NCBI GenBank assembly: GCA_964495375.1
Contig: CAZBWM010000028.1
Coordinates: 1-64,000, forward strand
DNA from: JAIESQ01 sp964495375
Lineage (GTDB): Bacteria; Planctomycetota; Planctomycetia; Pirellulales; JAEUIK01
DNA: 64,000 bases
Direction: 5' to 3'
Part shown: in pieces, positions 34,469-41,949 of the stretch
Position numbering within the stretch: the stretch's first letter is position 1
Layout: the number at the start of each line of letters is the position of its first letter
Notes under the pieces: model-generated
Seen by the model: only the letters and a program-made list of their open reading frames with translations
What the model was told of the DNA's origin: nothing
Database searches by the model: none
Translations under genes and position numbers: made by a program

Positions 34469-34937
34469 CACGCTAACGCCATGTGCTCACCACGACGACA
34501 CAACGACACGACGAAGCGCTCCCTCGTGTGCCACTGCTTGGCAGTCGGCGGATATGGCGTCGCATTACGCTTGCGGCGACCGCCGACGAACAAGCAGTGC
34601 CGGAGACTGGAGTCGTTTCCGGCGCTCGACCTTGGCCAACGATTCAACGTTGACCGGAAGGACTCCTGTCCCCCTCGATGCTTCGCGAAACGTAGTCTCG
34701 CGCGAAGGCGCAAAGAAGAACAAATACATCCACAGAAAACACAGAAGAGCACAGAAGAAATGTTGGGATGCGCAATCCACGATCGCTCGTTCTTTTCCCT
34801 TCTGCGAAATTCTGCGCCTTCTGCGGATCACAAGCTCCCCCGTCTCTCTTTGCGCCTTGGCGCCTTTGCGCGAGATCCGCATCACTTGCCCTGCCACTAG
34901 TCACTGACCCCTAGCCCCTGACCCCTAGCCCCTACCC
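34469..34937. repeat. 469-bp spacer: partial family F element and other repeats
   Basis: TGTGCCACTGCTTGGCAGTC at 34527 to GACTCCTGTCCCCCTCG near 34677, without the right terminal inverted repeat. Then CTCGCGCGAAGGCGCAAAG, CCACAGAAAACACAGAAG with the inverse, CTTTGCGCCTTGGCGCC and a CCCCTGACCCCTAGCCCCT tract. No gene is supported. Confidence 0.75.
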
Positions 34938-36221
34938 ATGACGTATTCCCCCCGCGGCAATCTCGTTCGCTGGCTCAGTTTTCGTAACGACTCTGGCGAG
35001 ACCATCCCTCCCTGCGCCGTGATGCGGATCACCGGGGTCGTCGAAATCCAGGGCCAGGCCGTCCTCACGGTCGACAAGCCCAACGCCGACGGCGGCACGC
35101 ACTATGTTTTCAACGGCGCGTTTGCCGTCGCCGCCGACGACTTCGGCAGCGCCACGCACAGCTTTCCCTGCTGCGCGCTCTTCAACCCGGCCGACGCGCC
35201 GGCCGTCGGTCAGCAGTGGGGCGCGCAGTCGGGGAGTTGGGCGATCAAGAAAAACAACAGCGGCTATCGCGTCGTCGGCTCGGCAATCGAGGGGCGCGTC
35301 GAGATCGTCCGCGGCGAACAGTCAGCGCTCCTCTGGGCGAACGCGACCGCCACCTGGACACGCGTCTCCGGCCCGAATGCCAGCTACGTCGATTGCCACC
35401 GCGCGCTCGATAAAGACGGTACGCCCGAGCTCGACGCCGACGACAACCCGATCGAAGTCCGCGTCTACTTGCCCAGCGACGACGCCGGCAAAGTCCACCC
35501 GAACGTGCGGGCCGACCAAACGATCGCCTACCTGCTCGACCCCGCCGGCACGCCCTACTCGGTCGACGCCAAAGTGGCCGACGATCCGATCGGCACCGTC
35601 AAAATGTGGGTCGGCAATATCGCCACATTGCGCGGCGGCTGGCGCGAGTTGTCGGTCATGCGCGGGCGGTTTCCTGTCGGCGTCGGGCCTGGTGACGAGT
35701 ACTACGATCCTTCGACCTTGGGCGCCGCCGATGGCGCCTCGCATCACACGCACGACGATCACGTCTTCACGCCGACGGGCACCGTCGAAGCGACGGCCAG
35801 CGGTTCGGCGTCGCTGACGGGTGGTGGGATCACCGGCTCCGGCACGATCCACACCTCGAGCGAGTTAACCGGCATCACCATCGCCGATCACGATCCGCAC
35901 TACCACTCGCTATCGTATGGCGCCGGAACGGCCCAAAGCGGCGCCGGGCAACCGGTCAATCATTCGCTCTCGGCCGATACCACGGCCGAGAAATCGGCCG
36001 GCAGCCCCACGAGCTTGTCGCACAACCTGACCGACCCCGGTCACGAGCACTCGCTCGACGCCGCCGACGTAGCCGCCGCGCTCTCGCTCTCGGGCACGGT
36101 CGACATCACGGGTCTCGACGTTAGCGCCTCGCTCGAACTCGATGAAGTCACGCTCGAACACGACGACCGCGGCCACATCCCGCCGTTCTCGGCCATCTAC
36201 TTCATCGAACGGTTTGAGTAG
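34938..36221 (+). CDS. Tail-collar-type fibre protein with histidine-rich stem
   Basis: A 427-residue protein. The N-terminal domain (about 1-210) is unknown. GTVKMWVGNIATLRGGWREL (about 225-244) matches the phage tail-collar pattern G-x-x-x-x-W-x-G-x-x-P/A-x-x-W. A low-complexity G/S/T region follows with H-x-H elements (HHTHDDHVF, DHDPHYHSL, DPGHEHSL), a metal-binding style seen in T4 gp12-like fibres, and the end PPFSAIYFIERFE matches the P-P-Y-x-x-L-Y-F-I-x-R terminus of collar fibres. Probably a trimeric receptor-binding protein. Confidence 0.65.
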   Translation: MTYSPRGNLVRWLSFRNDSGETIPPCAVMRITGVVEIQGQAVLTVDKPNADGGTHYVFNGAFAVAADDFGSATHSFPCCALFNPADAPAVGQQWGAQSGSWAIKKNNSGYRVVGSAIEGRVEIVRGEQSALLWANATATWTRVSGPNASYVDCHRALDKDGTPELDADDNPIEVRVYLPSDDAGKVHPNVRADQTIAYLLDPAGTPYSVDAKVADDPIGTVKMWVGNIATLRGGWRELSVMRGRFPVGVGPGDEYYDPSTLGAADGASHHTHDDHVFTPTGTVEATASGSASLTGGGITGSGTIHTSSELTGITIADHDPHYHSLSYGAGTAQSGAGQPVNHSLSADTTAEKSAGSPTSLSHNLTDPGHEHSLDAADVAAALSLSGTVDITGLDVSASLELDEVTLEHDDRGHIPPFSAIYFIERFE

Positions 36222-36469
36222 TGGTCTTGTAGGGTGTGCGCAGCACACCAGCTTTCCTGAACGTAAATAAAGTCTCGCGCAAAGTCGCTAAGGCGCACAG
36301 AAATACAAGTAGACAAGTCCATCCGCAGAAGTCGCAGCAGGGAGACGAGTGAAGTTTAGTGGGTTACGCAGCGCAGCATTTCTTCTGTGTCATTCTGTGC
36401 TTTCTGTGGATGTATTCCCTCTCCCTTTGCGCCTTAGCGCCTTTGCGCGAGGTCTTCCAATCTTCATGC
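36222..36469. repeat. 248-bp spacer of repeats before the repressor gene
   Basis: GTAGGGTGTGCGCAGCACACC at about 36229-36250, CTCGCGCAAAGTCGCTAAGG, CCGCAGAAGTCGCAGCAGGG and the inverses TTCTGTGCTTTCTGTGGAT and GCGCCTTAGCGCCTTTGCGC. Confidence 0.7.
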
Positions 36470-36976
36470 TCAGCGATGTGCCACGACTTTCCCATACAGC
36501 ACCTCGACCACGCCGGCCAACACGTCGGCCTGGTCGGTCTCCAGAATCAGCGCCGCCTTGGCCAGCAAGTCGCGCTTGCGATTGATCGACTCGACCACCT
36601 GCCGCGCGCCGTCACGCGTCAGCGCCCCGCCTGTGCCGAAGTGGCTGTACAACTCGTCGAAGTCTGCCGCGCTCCAGCCATCGAACGCCGCCGGCGTTTC
36701 GGCCACGACCTCGTCGACCAGCGGATTCGTCTGCCGATCGAACGAGCGATACGCCAACAGCGCAGGCGTTTGAAACAGCTCGTCGGCCGGCACCCCCAGG
36801 CCCGCCGCCAGCTTGTGCAAGGTGCGCGCGTGCGGCTTCACGCCGCGATCGGTCAGCAGCGCCTTGAGCGTGCGCAGGTCGACCCCCGAGGCTTCGACCA
36901 GCGCGTCGAGCGTCAGCCCGCCACGCGCCATCAGGCGGCGCAAGTTCTGTGACAGGTTTTGAGAATTTTCAGTCAC
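36470..36976 (-). CDS. XRE-family helix-turn-helix regulator
   Basis: A 168-residue protein from a GTG start at 36976. Residues about 6-60 are a Cro/CI-type helix-turn-helix: SQNLRRLMARGGLTLDALVE, then ASGVDLRTLKALLTDRG and TLHKLAAGLGVPADELF. The C-terminal part (about 75-168) is helical and may dimerise. It is transcribed against the virion genes at the right end of the cluster and divergently from the 107-aa gene, the classic place for a repressor. It has no visible autocleavage Ala-Gly site, so LexA/CI-type self-cleavage is not indicated. Confidence 0.85.
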   Translation of the reverse strand: MTENSQNLSQNLRRLMARGGLTLDALVEASGVDLRTLKALLTDRGVKPHARTLHKLAAGLGVPADELFQTPALLAYRSFDRQTNPLVDEVVAETPAAFDGWSAADFDELYSHFGTGGALTRDGARQVVESINRKRDLLAKAALILETDQADVLAGVVEVLYGKVVAHR

Positions 36977-37048
36977 GGCAAAACTAAGTCAGCAACAAAG
37001 ATACAAAAACAAGCGGTCGAAATCCGTCTCGAATATGCACTTTTTGTG

Positions 37049-37078
37049 TTGACGAAATACTGTACGTAAGCATAGTAT
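37049..37078 (+). promoter_or_regulatory. Promoter with overlapping operator-like palindrome
   Basis: TTGACG (37049-37054), 18 nt, TAGTAT (37073-37078). ATACT at 37057-37061 and AGTAT at 37074-37078 form inverted arms around GTACGTAA, overlapping the -10 box. It lies between the XRE gene and the divergent gene at 37196, a natural repressor site. Confidence 0.45.
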
Positions 37079-37195
37079 CGGTCGCGGCGGAAGCAAACGA
37101 AAAACGCCGGCAATTCATCGGGCGACCAGGGAACAAACCACATCAAGACCGCAGAAAACCGCGCTACGCCACCCCAGAAAAGGAGGGCCCCTCGA

Positions 37196-37519
37196 GTGAC
37201 GCAATCCACGCATCCGACGTTTCGTGTCTGGCTGGTCGGTTTCGACCGCTGGCAGCCAACCACCTGGTACGAGATCCCCCCCGAGGCCGTGGCCATCGAG
37301 CCGGCCGACGAAGACTGCATGACGGGGGATGCCGCCACGTTATTCGTGCAGGGGTTCAACGAAATCACCCTCGCCCGGCATAGCCAGATTTGGGCGATCC
37401 CCGTGCCGGTGCACGTCACTTACGAGCACGACCTGGTGCCGGGGCAGCGCCTGCTAGCCGCAGCCATCGTCGACGGCGCGCCCAAGCGCCTGCTGAAGGA
37501 GGCCAGCAGCGCTTCGTGA
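37196..37519 (+). CDS. Hypothetical protein (107 aa) divergent from the XRE regulator
   Basis: A 107-residue protein beginning at a GTG with a strong AAGGAGG 9-10 nt upstream (MTQSTHPTFRVWLVGFDRWQ). It is rich in tryptophan and acidic residues in the middle (EPADEDCMTGDAATLFVQGF) and has strands WAIPVPVHVTYEH. No family was recognised. The strong promoter, good ribosome site and divergence from a repressor suggest tight regulation; it might be a regulator or early gene of the cluster. Confidence 0.65.
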   Translation: MTQSTHPTFRVWLVGFDRWQPTTWYEIPPEAVAIEPADEDCMTGDAATLFVQGFNEITLARHSQIWAIPVPVHVTYEHDLVPGQRLLAAAIVDGAPKRLLKEASSAS

Positions 37520-37637
37520 GGTGTCGTCAGAAAAAGCAATCTCGATCTCGCGCCAAGGCGCCAAGACGCAAAGCGGGGAGAACATCCACAGAAAGCACAG
37601 AATGACGCAGAAGAAATGTTCAGTAGTGTGATTGACG

Positions 37638-38189
37638 TCAATTCGCCCGTAATCCTTCTGTGTCCTTCTGCGGCTTCTGGGGATCAGGTTTTTTCTCGCC
37701 CTCCCCTTTTTCGGCGTGTCGATGGCGGAAGCGCTTGAGAAACATTTCCACCGGCACCAGCACCATCAAAATGCCCAGCGTCAACAACGCCCCGAACACC
37801 GGCAGCCACCACTTGCCGAGGCCAACCGCCACGCCCAGCGCCGCGGTGAGCCAGATCGTCGCGGCCGTGGTCAGCCCGCGCACGCGGCGCTCGCTCGATA
37901 ATTTCAGCACGTTGCCGGCGCCGACGAAGCCGATACCGGCGGCCACTCCTTGCACGGCTCGCGAGATGGCATCGTCCGACGCGCCCGCCTCGACGAGCGC
38001 CAGCACGAACAGCGTCGAACCGAGTGACACCAGCATGTGGGTGCGCAGCCCAGCCTCCTTGTTCGTCAACTCGCGTTCGATCCCGATCAAGCCGCCAACC
38101 AATGCGGAGAAGAGTAGCTTGACCGTTACGCGCAGCACATCTCCACCGCCCGGCAAGTCGTTTACGAATTGTTCAACGAAATCGTTCAT
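37638..38189 (-). CDS. MgtC/SapB-family membrane protein
   Basis: A 183-residue protein. After a short N-terminus come hydrophobic helices with the family signature LIGIERELTNKEAGLRTHML, GIGFVGAGNVLK and RGLTTAATIWLTAALGVAVG, as in MgtC/SapB membrane proteins linked with Mg2+ limitation and stress. The ATG at 38189 is chosen to match the family start. The C-terminal 20 or so residues (KKPDPQKPQKDTEGLRAN) are encoded by a CCGCAGAAGGACACAGAAGG chromosomal repeat, so the ending was probably acquired by repeat insertion. It lies 19 nt after bioA. Confidence 0.85.
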   Translation of the reverse strand: MNDFVEQFVNDLPGGGDVLRVTVKLLFSALVGGLIGIERELTNKEAGLRTHMLVSLGSTLFVLALVEAGASDDAISRAVQGVAAGIGFVGAGNVLKLSSERRVRGLTTAATIWLTAALGVAVGLGKWWLPVFGALLTLGILMVLVPVEMFLKRFRHRHAEKGEGEKKPDPQKPQKDTEGLRAN

Positions 38190-38208
38190 CGGCGCACTCG
38201 ATTGGAAA

Positions 38209-39579
38209 TTAGGATTGCGTAGCGTGCAGAATCCCCGCTTCAATCGCCAGACAAATGCGGTCCAGTTCGTCGAGCGAGATCGCCAAGGGTGGCAGCACCA
38301 CGACCACGTTGCCCAATGGCCGCGCGAACACGCCCCGCGCGCGTGCGTGCCGGCAAGCGGCCAGCCCGCGCTGCTGGCTCCACGGATACGGCTCGGCGGT
38401 TTCTCGATCTTGCACCAGTTCGATGCCCGCCATCAAGCCACATTGTCGCACATCGCCGACGTGTGTCTGCTGGCCGATCCGCGCCAAGTGCTCGCCGAGC
38501 CGCGCGATCTTGGCCGGCAACTGCGCGAGCGTTTGCTCCTCGTCGAACACCTCGAGCGCGGCCAGCGCCACGGCCGCGGCCAGCGGGTTTCCACCGTACG
38601 TATGACCATGATAGAAGGCCTTCGACTCCGCGGCGGTCCCCAGAAATGCGCGCCAGATTTCATCGGTCGCCAGCGTGGCCGCCATCGGCAGGTAGCCACC
38701 GGTCAGCCCCTTGGCCAGACACAAGAAGTCGGGCGACACCCCTTCGTGCTCGCAAGCGAACATCCGCCCCGTGCGGCCAAAACCAACCGCCACCTCATCG
38801 GCCACCAGCAGCACGTCGTACTTGCGCGTCAACTCGCGCACGCCGCGCAAATAGCCAGCCGGGTGTGTGAGCATGCCGGCCGCCGCTTGCATCAACGGCT
38901 CGATAATCACCGCGGCCACGCGGCGGTGCTCGGCCGCCAGCAGAGCTTCAAGCCGTGCCAGATAGTAATCGAGCGCCCCTTCGCGCGACACGCCTGCCGG
39001 CCGGCGATACAAATTGGGCGCCGGCGCTCGCAGGGTCTCGAACAATAGCGGCTCGAACATCGCATGAAACCGCTCGACGCCGCCGACGCTGACGCTGCCG
39101 ATCGTATCGCCGTGATAAGCATCGCTCAGGGCAATAAAGCAATTCTTCTCGGGCCGCGGTCCCCACTCGTCATCCCAGGCGCGTTGCCGCCAGTATTGAA
39201 AGGCCATCTTCAGCGCGACTTCGACCGCCGTCGCGCCGTCGTCCGAAAAGAACACATGCCCCAGCCCGGGCGGCGCCAACCGCACGAGCCGCTCAGCCAG
39301 GCGAATCGTCGTCGGGTTCGACGCCCCCAACAACGTGGTATGCGCCACCCGATCCAATTGCTCGCGTACGGCCGCGTCGAGCCGCGGATGGCGATGCCCA
39401 TGCACGTTGCACCACAAGCTGCTCACGGCATCGAGATACTCGCGACCGTCGATATCGACCAGCGTGCAACCGTGGGCCGCGGTGAAGATCAGCGGCTCGT
39501 ACTCCTGCATCTGGGTGAAGGCGTGCCAGACCAGCTCGCGATCCCAGCGCTCGAGTTGTTCGCGACTCGGTTCAGACAT
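38209..39579 (-). CDS. bioA: Adenosylmethionine-8-amino-7-oxononanoate aminotransferase
   Basis: A 456-residue class III PLP aminotransferase of biotin synthesis (KAPA to DAPA with SAM as amino donor). BioA-type features: WHAFTQMQEYEPLIF near the N-terminus, SSLWCNVHGHRHP, FFSDDGATAVEVALKMAFQYW, ISLSDAYHGDTIGSVSVGG-like ALSDAYHGDTIGSVS, the PLP lysine in CLAKGLTGGYLP (about residue 288), and HGHTYGGNPLAAAVALAALE. It shares a short intergenic gap with the MgtC-like gene downstream, so the two may be co-transcribed. Confidence 0.94.
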   Translation of the reverse strand: MSEPSREQLERWDRELVWHAFTQMQEYEPLIFTAAHGCTLVDIDGREYLDAVSSLWCNVHGHRHPRLDAAVREQLDRVAHTTLLGASNPTTIRLAERLVRLAPPGLGHVFFSDDGATAVEVALKMAFQYWRQRAWDDEWGPRPEKNCFIALSDAYHGDTIGSVSVGGVERFHAMFEPLLFETLRAPAPNLYRRPAGVSREGALDYYLARLEALLAAEHRRVAAVIIEPLMQAAAGMLTHPAGYLRGVRELTRKYDVLLVADEVAVGFGRTGRMFACEHEGVSPDFLCLAKGLTGGYLPMAATLATDEIWRAFLGTAAESKAFYHGHTYGGNPLAAAVALAALEVFDEEQTLAQLPAKIARLGEHLARIGQQTHVGDVRQCGLMAGIELVQDRETAEPYPWSQQRGLAACRHARARGVFARPLGNVVVVLPPLAISLDELDRICLAIEAGILHATQS

Positions 39580-39582
39580 CAC

Positions 39583-39891
39583 AGAGTGTTCAGTGTTCAG
39601 TTGGCAGTGTTCAGTAAGTTAGCCGCGGAGTTTACTCCGCGCGCCAGCTTGCGCGACGTCACGAAGGCCACAGAGAAATACAGGTCTCACGCCAAGGCGC
39701 TAAGTCGCAAAGAAGACGGAGAGAGTCCTGATCCACAGAAGGCGCAGAAGAACACAGAAAGAAGAGCAATGTGTCATGGATTGCGCAATGCCGAGTTTCT
39801 TCTGCAACATTCTGTGAATTCTGTGGATGTCTGCTCTTGGTCTTCTTTGCGCCTTGGCGCCTTTGCGCGAGGCCGTTTGATCCCCTCTTCT
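39583..39891. repeat. 309-bp spacer with partial family A and other repeats
   Basis: GTTCAGTGTTCAGT units at 39587-39615; a left-half family A copy at 39619-39655 (TTAGCCGCGGAGTTTACTCC) without its right half; CGCCAAGGCGCTAAG, CCACAGAAGGCGCAGAAG and the inverse CTGTGAATTCTGTGGATG, TTGCGCCTTGGCGCC. Confidence 0.7.
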
Positions 39892-41541
39892 TTACCCCAG
39901 CTTGTCGCGCAAATGTTCCGCCACGCGCAGCGCGTTGGCCGCGATCGTCAAGCTCGGGTTTACGCCGCCGCTGCTAGGAAAGATCGACGCATCGACCACG
40001 TACAGGTTTTCCAAACCATGCGCCCGACAGTTCGCGTCCAGCACACTTGTTTGCGGATCGTCGCCGAACCGGCACGTGCCGCAGACGTGAGCGATCGTCT
40101 TGTTGTCGTGCGCTACGCTCAGCGTGATCGGCCGCAGCGGTTTGAAGGCCGTGGCCAGTTGCCCGTTGTACTCCTTCACGCGCCGCTGTTGGCTTTCGCG
40201 ATGATGATAGAGCAACCGCCCCAGCGGCGCAGCCCCGGCGCCGGCCGCGACGTTCGCATCCGCACCGTCGCTCGGCAGCACGCGGTTATCCGCAAATGGC
40301 AGGTCTTCCATGATCGAGGCCAGCACCACGACGCGCACCCGCAGGTAATCCCAGATCGGTCCCAGCACCGGCCGCAGATGGCGCAGCCACCGCAAGTCGG
40401 GCCCGAGTTTGCCCAGATAATGCAAGAACGGCGGCAGCCCGCCCACCGATTGCACGGTGCCGAACTTCTGTCCGTCGCGTTGGTAGAAATCGTTGAGCGC
40501 GAGCTCCTTGGTTTGCCCGGCGATTGGCCCGGCGAGCTTCGGCCGCAAGATAATCAGGTCGATGCAGTGCCGCATCAGGTTGCGACCGACCAGGTCATGA
40601 TCGTTGGCCAGCCCGTGCGGCCAGTGAGGGCTGCGCGAGTGCAACAGCAGGTTCGGCGTCACCAGCGCGCCGGCGGCCAGCACTACTTGTTTGGCCTTCA
40701 GCACGAGCGGCTGATCGCGCCACTGGCAAACGACCGCTTCGACCCGCGTGCGACTGGCTTCGAGCGACTTGACCGTGCACTCGGTAATCAGCGAGGCGCC
40801 ATGCTCGCGCACCGCCGGCAACACGCAGGTGCGTCCCGCGTCGTTCTTGCAGTCGCGCGCACACAAGAACCCCTGACACGTCGCGCACTCGCTCGTGTGC
40901 TCGCACGCCAGGTGCAATTGATAGGGGTTGAGCCCCTGCCCACGCAGCACCTCGGCGACCGTGGCGTTGCCCGGCGTGAGCGGTGGCGGTGCGATCAGCG
41001 ACGCGCTCGCTTCGGCATCATTGCGCAGCGGATCGGCCGTGCCCCGCGCGCGATACAACCGCTCGGCCGCGGCATACCAGGGGCGCAGCTCGTCGTAGCT
41101 GATCGGCCAACTTTCCGGCACGCTCGACCCTTCGAGATCGGCGGCGGTGAAGTTTGCGCGCGGCGTGAAGTCGTTGGGAAACAATCGCTCGAGCACCATG
41201 CCATAGAGCGCGGTCGACCCCCCAACGCCGCAACCGATCTCCGGCACGAACCGCTTGGGCCGCTCGGGCGAGTCGTCTTCGATGGCATCGAACGCGCGGC
41301 CGGCCCGCAACAGCAACCGCCGATGCTCGTCGGCCGGCAACCCCGGCAGATTGGCGACCTCCTCCGGTGTGATGCCGCGCAGCGGATCGTCGGCCGCATT
41401 GAGATACGATTGCCCCCGCTCGACAAACAGCACCCGTTTCCCCTGCCGGGCCAGCGCATGACCGAGCGTTCCGCCCCCCATGCCGGTGCCGACGACGAGC
41501 ACGTCCCAGATTACTTCGTCGGGTCGATCAGGCAGATTCAC
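39892..41541 (-). CDS. GMC-family FAD oxidoreductase with cysteine-rich insert
   Basis: A 549-residue protein from GTG 41541 (AAAGG 6 nt upstream; an upstream TTG frame falls in a repeat). N-terminal FAD-binding Rossmann motif VLVVGTGMGGGTLGHALA, GCGVGGSTALYG, and the GMC C-terminal block CGTCRFGDDPQTSVLDANCR ... NLYVVDASIFPSSGGVNPS with the active-site His/Asn region. It carries a Cys cluster, CEHTSECATCQGFLC, CKNDAGRTC, found in cholesterol-oxidase-like and sugar-dehydrogenase-like relatives, possibly binding a metal or Fe-S centre. The substrate is unknown. Confidence 0.85.
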   Translation of the reverse strand: MNLPDRPDEVIWDVLVVGTGMGGGTLGHALARQGKRVLFVERGQSYLNAADDPLRGITPEEVANLPGLPADEHRRLLLRAGRAFDAIEDDSPERPKRFVPEIGCGVGGSTALYGMVLERLFPNDFTPRANFTAADLEGSSVPESWPISYDELRPWYAAAERLYRARGTADPLRNDAEASASLIAPPPLTPGNATVAEVLRGQGLNPYQLHLACEHTSECATCQGFLCARDCKNDAGRTCVLPAVREHGASLITECTVKSLEASRTRVEAVVCQWRDQPLVLKAKQVVLAAGALVTPNLLLHSRSPHWPHGLANDHDLVGRNLMRHCIDLIILRPKLAGPIAGQTKELALNDFYQRDGQKFGTVQSVGGLPPFLHYLGKLGPDLRWLRHLRPVLGPIWDYLRVRVVVLASIMEDLPFADNRVLPSDGADANVAAGAGAAPLGRLLYHHRESQQRRVKEYNGQLATAFKPLRPITLSVAHDNKTIAHVCGTCRFGDDPQTSVLDANCRAHGLENLYVVDASIFPSSGGVNPSLTIAANALRVAEHLRDKLG

Positions 41542-41572
41542 CGCGGGCCTTTGCGTTGGTGGCTTCCAACCG

Positions 41573-41594
41573 TAGGGTGCGTGCAACGCACCGA
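41573..41594. repeat. GTAGGGTGCGTGCAACGCACC palindrome
   Basis: A short self-complementary element upstream of the GMC gene, a variant of the GTAGGGTGTGCGCAGCACACC copies at 9022, 20976, 32637 and 36229. Confidence 0.7.
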
Positions 41595-41710
41595 AACCCT
41601 GGTCGTGACCAATTCGACCACGGTGTGCGGCGCACGACGTACAATAATTCGGCTATTGTTGGCGAATCCGCGGTGCAACGGAAGCGGCCGCGGATGGAAT
41701 TCCGGACAGT

Positions 41711-41906
41711 TGGGTGGCCCGACTGCTCGCAGTCGGGTGGCGCAGCCACAAGAATCCATTCATGCCGCGCGGTCGACCTCAGCCACGTCGATACTCAACG
41801 GCTTCTTGTCGCTGTCGCCACACAGCCGCGGAGCTTGCTCCGCGCGCTAGCTCGTCCGGCGCCGACTCAATCCAGCTAGCGCGCGGGACAAGTCCCGCGG
41901 CTAACA
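41711..41906. repeat. Adjacent family B and family A repeats
   Basis: Family B copy 41711-41828 (GGGTGGCCCGACTGCTCGCA onward) merges directly into a family A copy 41824-41906 (AGCCGCGGAGCTTGCTCCGC to ACAAGTCCCGCGGCTAAC). The junction suggests one element inserted into, or recombined with, the other. Confidence 0.85.
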
Positions 41907-41908
41907 GA

Positions 41909-41914
41909 TACAAT
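41909..41914 (+). promoter_or_regulatory. -10 box (TACAAT) before the nitrilase-family gene
   Basis: TACAAT at 41909-41914, about 36 nt before the ATG at 41950, right after a family A repeat. No clear -35 box; GAGAG may serve as ribosome site. Confidence 0.35.
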
Positions 41915-41949
41915 GTCTCACAGCTTAATCATGAGAGTTGGATTTCTTC

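Noticed and set aside
10260..37600. Search for attL/attR direct repeats flanking the phage-like cluster
   Set aside because: Only dispersed spacer families are shared between the two edges; no unique direct repeat or tRNA gene was seen, so no attachment site is reported.
39064..41850. 928-codon plus-strand open frame across bioA and the GMC gene
   Set aside because: Antisense to two genes with clear catalytic motifs; composition is R/H/Q-rich and non-protein-like.
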